Source of the DNA: Balneolales bacterium
Lineage (GTDB): Bacteria; Bacteroidota; Rhodothermia; Balneolales; Natronogracilivirgulaceae
DNA: 8,699 nucleotides
Assembly (NCBI GenBank): GCA_007133995.1
Contig: SLLP01000091.1
Location: 1-8,699, forward strand
Reading direction: 5' to 3'
The position numbers and the translations under genes were made by a program. The notes below the pieces were generated by a model, which saw only the letters and a list, made by a program, of their open reading frames with translations, was not told the origin of the DNA and did not search any database. Below, one piece after another: positions 1 to 4,924 of this stretch; position 1 is the stretch's first letter, and each line of letters opens with the position of its first letter.

Positions 1-226
1 CCGCACCCCAGTTCGGTCCGTTTTCGCTGAGAATGGCTACCCTGTCACCCTGGCCGACCCCATTATTCTGGAGATAGGTTGCAATACGATCAATTTTTTC
101 ACCCAGTTCCTTATAGGTGGCGGTTTTCTCACCCGCAAAGCCGAGTGACGGCCGGTCTGGAAATGTGGAGAGACTTCTGCTGAGTAATGCCGGGAGCGTT
201 TTTTTTGTTAATGGCGATACATCCAT
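1..226 (-). CDS. AMP-dependent acyl-CoA synthetase (long-chain fatty acid-CoA ligase type), N-terminal part only
   Basis: Only the first 75 codons lie in the window; the gene runs off the left edge. Enzymes of this family activate a carboxylic acid, usually a fatty acid, with ATP to an acyl-adenylate and then transfer it to coenzyme A. The visible part matches the family N-terminus: a short leader, then PDRPSLGF, TYKELGEKIDRIATYL (about residues 39-54) and the NGVGQGDRVAILSENGPNW block (about 57-75), which corresponds to the G-V-x-x-G-D-x-V-A-I-x-x-x-N-x-x-x-W pattern. The ATP-binding and adenylation motifs are outside the window, so substrate and activity cannot be judged. ATG at 226 is chosen because it gives the usual short leader. 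No clear ribosome-binding site precedes it, as is common in Bacteroidota. It lies 59 bases after the amidase stop on the same strand and may be co-transcribed. An A8 run falls within codons 7-10 (forward 199-206). Confidence 0.85.
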   Translation of the reverse strand, partial: MDVSPLTKKTLPALLSRSLSTFPDRPSLGFAGEKTATYKELGEKIDRIATYLQNNGVGQGDRVAILSENGPNWGA

Positions 227-285
227 GCCGGAATAAAAAATATTTGAAGAATAAAAAGATGCTTATAATTACTGATGGTAACGAT

Positions 286-1866
286 TCACAAAGAGGAATA
301 TGTTTCCGGAAGTCTGCCGTAATTAAGGAAGAAATCCGTGAGTCCCGCAACGATTTTTTCAGCCATCCTGTCCTGATACTCAGGATCCATCAGCATCAAC
401 TCATCCTCCGGATGTGACATGAAGGCTGTTTCCACCAGGGCGTTCGGCATTTCGGTTAGCGCATTCAATGTGAAATTGAAGCTTCCGATCAGTCCGAAAT
501 CACCAATTGGCAGCTCGAGCATGCGATTGTGGATGAGTTGCGCCAGTGGCTGAAATGCATCATGACGATAATAGGAGCTGGTACCGTGGATGACGTCGGG
601 ATTCGTGGCGCTGCCGATGGAATTGGCGTGTATACTGACAAGTACCTGCGCTTCGGATGCAATAATCATCTCGCTGCGTTGCGTCATGGATACATTTACA
701 TCGCGGTCACGCGTCATGAAAACCCGGGCGCCTCCGGCTTCCAGTCTGTCCCGAAGCTTTTTTGAAATGGCGAGCACGATATCTTTCTCCATTACACCCG
801 TAGCCCCCAACGCCCCCCGGTTGCTGCCGCCATGTCCGGCATCGACAGCGACATTCATCCCCTCAAGCGGCCGGGCGGTGGATGCGATACGCGGCGGTCT
901 TTGGATCTGAATGCGCAGACTGGTACCGACACCGTATCCAATATGAAATCCCCAATGATTTTCATTCTCGAGATGAATGATAAGCCTGAAGTGGTTGGTG
1001 CCGATCTGCTCCCAGCTGACACTCCGGATGCCCTCCGCGCTTTTACGGTGTGTGATCCAGTTCGTGTTGGATTCGGCCCCGAAAATATCAATTTCAATAG
1101 TGTTGGGATGGGTGCGCATGTTTGCAATATAGGGCAGCCGCTGACCAAGCGACAGGGTCACCATGTCGAATGCATCCGTACCCGTGACAGTGGCCGAGCC
1201 GGTGAGGGAGTGTGGCATCGGGGTGCTTTCGGGCAGCAACTCGGCAAACCGGACGGGCAGCCAGCCTTCAAAGGTATCTGACAGGCGAACACGGTAATGG
1301 GAGCCTTCGCGGTCGATCACTTCAAGTCTCACACCTCTTTCCAGAAATCCGAGCCGGGCACCGCCGAGCCGGTCTGTACCTGAACCGGAGTTGAGAAATG
1401 CCCGCCTGGCGTTAATCTCTGCTACCCTCGGGAAGTTTTTGTCATGATACGCGTCCTGGTCATTGGGATCTGTTTCTGCAGCAGGGATGGCAGCCCGATC
1501 CTTCCGGTGAAAAAAAAGCTGCTTTGTATGAGATGCTCCGTCTGGAGACCGTACCAGGATCTTGGCTGTGTATTGACCGACGGGAAGGTCGACAAGGCCT
1601 ACAAAAGCACCGCTGGCATATACTTTAGCCTCTTTTCCGTTGATAAAAGCTCTGTTTTGGGGGTCGGTATTGGCGGCGATGCGATGCCTGCTCAGTGACG
1701 TGGAAGTGCTGTCGCTTTCGGGTACAACAATGGAAAGCCGAACGGTATCATCGTCTTCAGCTGCGTTATGGATCTGCGATTTATCAGGTTGATGCAGACT
1801 GGTCAGAGCAAATGAGCAGACAGCAAAAAGCAGCAAGGTAAGTATGTGCCGGATTGTGGAGTGCAT
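286..1866 (-). CDS. Exported N-acetylmuramoyl-L-alanine amidase (Amidase_3) with N-terminal accessory domains
   Basis: A 526-residue zinc amidase that should cleave the amide bond between muramic acid and the stem peptide of peptidoglycan, acting in the periplasm during cell separation or wall turnover. Residues 1-25 form a signal peptide (short charged start, then LTLLLFAVCSFALTSL). Residues about 60-125 are a beta-rich region (FINGKEAKVYASGAFVGL) that may be an Ig- or PEGA-like module. Residues about 150-213 resemble a bacterial SH3 domain. Residues about 222-325 look like an AMIN-type beta domain. The catalytic domain spans about 335-517. Its expected zinc ligands are H345 (in DAGHGG), E360 (in MEKD) and H413 (in SIHAN), and the catalytic glutamate is E479 (in ALVETAFMSHP), so all key residues are present. 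It is longer than minimal amidases because of the N-terminal modules. ATG 1866 places the signal peptide exactly at the start. The gene is 73 bases downstream of yidC on the same strand. The accessory-domain names are inferred from pattern only. Confidence 0.93.
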   Translation of the reverse strand: MHSTIRHILTLLLFAVCSFALTSLHQPDKSQIHNAAEDDDTVRLSIVVPESDSTSTSLSRHRIAANTDPQNRAFINGKEAKVYASGAFVGLVDLPVGQYTAKILVRSPDGASHTKQLFFHRKDRAAIPAAETDPNDQDAYHDKNFPRVAEINARRAFLNSGSGTDRLGGARLGFLERGVRLEVIDREGSHYRVRLSDTFEGWLPVRFAELLPESTPMPHSLTGSATVTGTDAFDMVTLSLGQRLPYIANMRTHPNTIEIDIFGAESNTNWITHRKSAEGIRSVSWEQIGTNHFRLIIHLENENHWGFHIGYGVGTSLRIQIQRPPRIASTARPLEGMNVAVDAGHGGSNRGALGATGVMEKDIVLAISKKLRDRLEAGGARVFMTRDRDVNVSMTQRSEMIIASEAQVLVSIHANSIGSATNPDVIHGTSSYYRHDAFQPLAQLIHNRMLELPIGDFGLIGSFNFTLNALTEMPNALVETAFMSHPEDELMLMDPEYQDRMAEKIVAGLTDFFLNYGRLPETYSSL

Positions 1867-1899
1867 GAAGAATGCAATCAGTCATCTTGAGTGAAACGT

Positions 1900-1906
1900 A
1901 CCTCCT
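1900..1906 (-). promoter_or_regulatory. Consensus AGGAGGT upstream of the amidase, at an unusual distance
   Basis: The minus strand reads AGGAGGT, a full Shine-Dalgarno consensus, but it lies 33 bases before the amidase ATG at 1866. An out-of-frame ATG at 1885 is 14 bases away, also longer than ideal. A five-base inverted repeat, TTGAG and CTCAA, flanks the motif (forward about 1888-1910) and would put it at the base of a small loop. It may be chance, or part of a leader that sets amidase translation. Confidence 0.25.
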
Positions 1907-1939
1907 CAAAATATCAAATTTCTCGTGCCGTGAAAGAGG

Positions 1940-3781
1940 TCAGGCCAATTTTTTGTTGTTTTTTTCTTTTCTGGCCTTTTTTTCCTCCAGCATTTTTTCC
2001 TTCTTCATCTCCTTGGCCTTTTTCTTGTCGACCGACTCCATGAGCTTGACGTGATCGATCTTTTTGTTGATCATCATCTGCTGGACGATGGAAAGGGCGT
2101 TATAGATCAGGTAGTAGAGGCTGAGTCCTGATGAAAGCCGGTTGAAAATGAACAGAAGCATCACCGGAAGTACGTATTGCATCATTTTGAGCGTCGGGTT
2201 TGGCGCGGTGTTGCCCTGACCTGAAACACGCATCTGAATCACCATGGAGGCCGTCATCAGCAGTACAAAACCGGCAATGTGATCGCCCATGAGCGGAATC
2301 GTGAATGGAAGATTAAACAGGATGTCCGGTGCGGACAGATCCTCCGCCCAAAGGAAGCCTTCCTGACGTACTTCGATCGAGTTTTGGAAGAACCTCCAGA
2401 AAGTAATCAGAACAGGTATCTGCAGCAGGTTGGGGAGGCAGCTTCCCAGCGGATTCACCTTGGCTGTCTTGAACAGCTTCATCGTAGCCTGTTGCTGCTT
2501 TTGCGGTTCATCCTTGTATTTTTCTTTGATCGCTTCCATTTCGGGTTGAAGCTCCCGCATGGCCGCCATGCTTTCGAAACTCTTTTTGGTGAGCGGATAG
2601 AGCACGATCTTGATCAGTAAGGCAAACAGGATAATGGTCACACCCATATTGCCGGTAAAGCCGCCGACAAACCAGAAAAATGGCAGAATGATATACTTGA
2701 CGAACGGATCGGAGAACCAGCGGATAAAGCGAAATCCGGTATCGACCATGTCGTAGGTCTTGGCGTCGAAATCCCGGAGATGCGCGTAGTCCAGCGGTCC
2801 GAGATAGAGCTGGAAGTTGTAGGAATCCGAATCCGTCAGACGGGAGCGTAACGCGGTGTTGTAATCGTGTATGGTTTCGCCGTTGTCGGGGTCGGTCGAT
2901 AGTTCGGCAGACAGGATCGCACCGTCGGTCGGCTCCTGCGGCTTCATGATTTGGGTGAAGAACTTGGATTTGCTGGCTACCCAGTCGACATTACCCGTAA
3001 TAATGCTTTCGGTATATCCCCGATCGGAAGGTTGGAACTTTTCCAGGACACCGCCTGCATAGCTGTATGCGGCTGTGTACTGCTCTTCGGATGCGATATC
3101 CCGCTCAGTGGGTGGAATGGCCGGTTTCCACATCAGCTCAAAACTCCGGCCGCTGATATACTGTTCGGCACCGTCAAAGGTAATGCTCAGGAGGATCTGA
3201 TATGTGTCGGCGTCGATGGTGTAGGAATAAATGAGGCGACTGCCGTCATCGAGAAGCAGTTCATACTGCAGTGTGGCATTTTCACCGGGTCCGATGGCGA
3301 TGGCAGGATCGGTGGTAACAGGGCGAAACAGAAGCTGATCGGTTTCAATATTGTAATTCTCGGTCGACAAAAATTCGACGGAATATGCGGATCGGGTGGT
3401 GTCGGACATCAGCTGTACCAGTCCATCATCCCACACATTGTGGTTTTTCAGATGCATGCTTGCAGGTCCGCCACCAAGATTGGTGAAACGGGCACGGTAT
3501 CTGGGTGTCTCCACCCAGGTCGAGACGGTGTCGGAAACCGCCTGGTATCCGAACACACCCAGTGAAGGCCGCTCATCATCGCGATCGTCCATGGGTTCGG
3601 GAGGTTCTCGATCCTGATCAACGCGATGCTCAGGTTGTTCCTGCATCTCGGGAATCGTATCGCGAGCCATGCGTTCAAGACGCTGGCGCTCCAGCTCCTC
3701 CTGGGAGGGCATGGTGGTGTACATCCAGGCGAGCATCAGCCCGAAGATGAGTACGAATCCGATTACGGTATTGCGATCCAA
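1940..3781 (-). CDS. yidC: Membrane protein insertase YidC (Oxa1 family)
   Basis: A 613-residue inner-membrane insertase that places proteins in the membrane alone or with SecYEG. The layout is that of Gram-negative YidC: TM1 at residues 4-21 (VIGFVLIFGLMLAWMY), an acidic linker, a large periplasmic P1 domain at about 80-345, then the conserved insertase core. Core segments lie at about 358-398, 448-466, 485-516 and 533-572, with the cytoplasmic helical hairpin at about 400-440 (MAAMRELQPEM, KVNPLGSCLPNLLQIP). The C-terminus (about 585-613) is very lysine-rich, consistent with ribosome or RNA contact. The conserved hydrophilic-groove arginine (R366 in E. coli) aligns with K391 in ALLIKIVLYPLT, so positive charge is kept. 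The start is TTG at 3781: it gives the family opening MDRNTVIGF, an in-frame stop (that of yidD) lies just upstream, and the next Met (M16) would destroy TM1. It begins 12 bases after yidD and is surely in the same transcript. Confidence 0.97.
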   Translation of the reverse strand: MDRNTVIGFVLIFGLMLAWMYTTMPSQEELERQRLERMARDTIPEMQEQPEHRVDQDREPPEPMDDRDDERPSLGVFGYQAVSDTVSTWVETPRYRARFTNLGGGPASMHLKNHNVWDDGLVQLMSDTTRSAYSVEFLSTENYNIETDQLLFRPVTTDPAIAIGPGENATLQYELLLDDGSRLIYSYTIDADTYQILLSITFDGAEQYISGRSFELMWKPAIPPTERDIASEEQYTAAYSYAGGVLEKFQPSDRGYTESIITGNVDWVASKSKFFTQIMKPQEPTDGAILSAELSTDPDNGETIHDYNTALRSRLTDSDSYNFQLYLGPLDYAHLRDFDAKTYDMVDTGFRFIRWFSDPFVKYIILPFFWFVGGFTGNMGVTIILFALLIKIVLYPLTKKSFESMAAMRELQPEMEAIKEKYKDEPQKQQQATMKLFKTAKVNPLGSCLPNLLQIPVLITFWRFFQNSIEVRQEGFLWAEDLSAPDILFNLPFTIPLMGDHIAGFVLLMTASMVIQMRVSGQGNTAPNPTLKMMQYVLPVMLLFIFNRLSSGLSLYYLIYNALSIVQQMMINKKIDHVKLMESVDKKKAKEMKKEKMLEEKKARKEKNNKKLA

Positions 3782-3793
3782 AATAGTAGCTTT

Positions 3794-4162
3794 TTAAAGG
3801 TCATGAGAAGATGTGGAAGGGAACGGCCGGCTCACATGATTGTTGCGGTCCGAAGAGATGTTATGGTCACATGAGCAGTCTGATGTCTTTCCGGGAACGG
3901 GATCCTCACCTCCCTCGCTCCACGGGTTGCAGCGCAGGATCCGCCATACAGTGAGGCCAACTCCCCTGATGGCACCATGGGTTTTGATGGCATCAATAGC
4001 ATAGTGGCTGCAGGTGGGGTAGTAGCGGCAGCTGGAGGGAAAATAGGGTGAGATGAAAAACTGGTAACCGCGGACCAGCAGAATCAAAATGCTTCTGACG
4101 GCGCCACGGATAATAGCAGCGGTACGTTGCAGAAAAAAAAGTATGTGGTCGTTGAATTTCAT
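3794..4162 (-). CDS. yidD: Membrane protein insertion efficiency factor YidD
   Basis: A 122-residue small membrane-associated protein thought to help YidC- and Sec-dependent insertion. The family core is complete: YQFFISPYFPSSCRYYPTCS (about 33-52), HYAIDAIKTHGAIRG (about 53-67), then the RCNPW and DPVPG motifs (about 77-91), with all the conserved cysteines. An N-terminal amphipathic segment precedes the core. A 31-residue polar tail after DPVPG, with several His, Ser and Asp, is not part of the family core. ATG 4162 is preferred over a GTG at 4174, because its ATG overlaps the rnpA stop in an ATGA, a classic translational-coupling arrangement. Codons 6-9 include a T8 run on the coding strand (forward 4133-4140). 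It is followed after 12 bases by yidC, its functional partner. Confidence 0.95.
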   Translation of the reverse strand: MKFNDHILFFLQRTAAIIRGAVRSILILLVRGYQFFISPYFPSSCRYYPTCSHYAIDAIKTHGAIRGVGLTVWRILRCNPWSEGGEDPVPGKTSDCSCDHNISSDRNNHVSRPFPSTSSHDL

Positions 4163-4572
4163 GGCTTGTTGCACTCACGGAGATCTTGCTGTACTTTGCT
4201 GAGTAACCTGATACACTCCTTTTCTACAGCCTGATATGAAAAAGCAGCTTTTTTGGCAATAAGAATTCCCTGAAATCCGGTCTCGCCGGATTGCGTGATG
4301 TCGCGTATCAGATATTGATGCTGCCGGTAAGCTTCCCTCATACGGCGTTTGATCAGATTGCGTTCGTGAGCTTTTGCCAGGCGCTTCCCGGCAATAAATC
4401 CCATCAGACATAAGCCGGGCCGACCGGGAATGCACAAATAGCGAAGATCCATGTGTTTCTCCCGGACAATCCTGCCCTTTTTGAACAGGCGTTGTATCGG
4501 CTCGCGCCCGCGCAGAATCCGTGAGCGTGGTAAAATATACTTCCGCCCTTTGCTATTTGCGGAATCCTTCAT
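4159..4572 (-). CDS. rnpA: Ribonuclease P protein component
   Basis: A 137-residue basic protein subunit of RNase P, which binds the catalytic RNA and helps remove 5' leaders from pre-tRNAs in the cytoplasm. Recognised by the opening block LPRSRILRGREPIQRLFKKG (about 14-33), the FIAGKRLAKAHERN segment (about 59-72) and the RNR-type signature RNLIKRRMREAYR (71-83), all in the right order. The length is normal for the family (about 110-140). ATG 4572 is chosen over an adjacent GTG at 4575; no other start lies before the conserved block. The start is inside the end of rpmH (20-base overlap, +1 frame), and the stop overlaps the yidD start by four bases, so the three genes are probably translated in a coupled way. 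The RNA partner gene (rnpB) is not in the window. Confidence 0.95.
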   Translation of the reverse strand: MKDSANSKGRKYILPRSRILRGREPIQRLFKKGRIVREKHMDLRYLCIPGRPGLCLMGFIAGKRLAKAHERNLIKRRMREAYRQHQYLIRDITQSGETGFQGILIAKKAAFSYQAVEKECIRLLSKVQQDLRECNKP

Positions 4573-4711
4573 CACTGACGGTCAACTTGTGTCGACCTTT
4601 TGCACGGCGTCGTTTCAATACTTTACGTCCGTTGGCGGTCTCCATGCGGGAGCGGAACCCATGAGTGTTGCTGCGACTGCGCCGGCTTGGTTGGTATGTT
4701 CGTTTGGTCAT
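4553..4711 (-). CDS. rpmH: 50S ribosomal protein L34
   Basis: A 52-residue, strongly basic large-subunit protein. It reads MTKRTYQPSRRSRSNTHGFR, then a segment with SRMETANGRKVL, RRRAKGR and LTVSDE, ending in GFRK. This fits the L34 consensus (KRTYQPS, HGFR-RM, NGRKVL, RRAKGR, LTVSD) along its whole length. The last six codons overlap the beginning of rnpA in another frame. ATG 4711 gives a leader typical of L34. It is the first gene of the leftward cluster and lies 213 bases from the divergent secA, so the cluster's main promoter should be just upstream. Confidence 0.97.
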   Translation of the reverse strand: MTKRTYQPSRRSRSNTHGFRSRMETANGRKVLKRRRAKGRHKLTVSDEGFRK

Positions 4712-4742
4712 CGGAGTACAATGTTTGTCTTACGGTAATTCA

Positions 4743-4750
4743 CAAATTTA
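4743..4750 (-). promoter_or_regulatory. Putative -7 element (TAnnTTTG) of the rpmH-rnpA-yidD-yidC promoter
   Basis: The minus strand reads TATAAATTTG, containing TAAATTTG, which matches the Bacteroidota housekeeping -7 element TAnnTTTG. It lies 31 bases before the rpmH ATG, which would leave a leader of about 25 bases. No convincing -33 TTTG is present at 19-21 bases upstream; the sequence there is A/T-rich. The same bases also contain TATAAA, a fair sigma-70-type -10. Position and match support it; strength is unknown. Confidence 0.42.
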
Positions 4751-4896
4751 TAAAGACCTTAAAAATACGAGTTTTTTATGAAATATTGAACTAAAGAAAT
4801 ACAGGCTATTTCGGTTACTCATTCGTTTGTGTAGAAAAGGAAAGCAAACAGCAAGTTGAACGAGCCTTGATTTAGCCGTACTTTTACAGATTGTGA

Positions 4897-4904
4897 TAAC
4901 TTTG
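4897..4904 (+). promoter_or_regulatory. Putative -7 element (TAnnTTTG) of the secA promoter
   Basis: TAACTTTG matches the Bacteroidota -7 consensus TAnnTTTG and sits 20 bases before the secA ATG. A TTGATTTA stretch at 4867-4874 is the nearest candidate upstream element, but its spacing is slightly long. The implied leader is short, about 14 bases. Confidence 0.38.
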
Positions 4905-4913
4905 AAACAAGCC

Positions 4914-4919
4914 AGAAGG
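4914..4919 (+). promoter_or_regulatory. Likely ribosome-binding site of secA
   Basis: AGAAGG lies five bases before the ATG at 4925, a good position for a Shine-Dalgarno pairing. It supports this start, which also gives the usual SecA N-terminus. Confidence 0.5.
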
Positions 4920-4924
4920 CTGAT

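Larger units (their letters stand above)
4712..4924. other. Divergent intergenic region between rpmH and secA
   Basis: A 213-base AT-rich spacer between two divergently transcribed housekeeping genes. It holds a candidate promoter for each direction. No good DnaA box (TTATNCACA), iteron set, tRNA or strong hairpin was found, so it does not look like a replication origin even though rpmH is often near oriC. Confidence 0.6.

Noticed and set aside
227..285. Promoter or terminator between the amidase and the acyl-CoA synthetase
   Set aside because: AT-rich, with TATAAG and T-runs, but no properly spaced promoter elements and no stable hairpin.
1810..1830. Possible lipoprotein signal in the amidase (LFAVC)
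   Set aside because: The residue before Cys is Val, not Gly, Ala or Ser, so it does not fit a lipobox; an ordinary signal peptide is more likely.
1867..1939. Terminator between yidC and the amidase
   Set aside because: Only a five-base inverted repeat without a T-run was seen.
2951..3565. Plus-strand open frame of 204 codons opposite yidC
   Set aside because: Antisense to the yidC periplasmic domain, with no start signal or family resemblance.
4712..4924. Possible oriC with DnaA boxes upstream of rpmH
   Set aside because: Only poor matches (TGTGATAAC, TGTGTAGAA) were found; no cluster of TTATNCACA sites and no dnaA gene.
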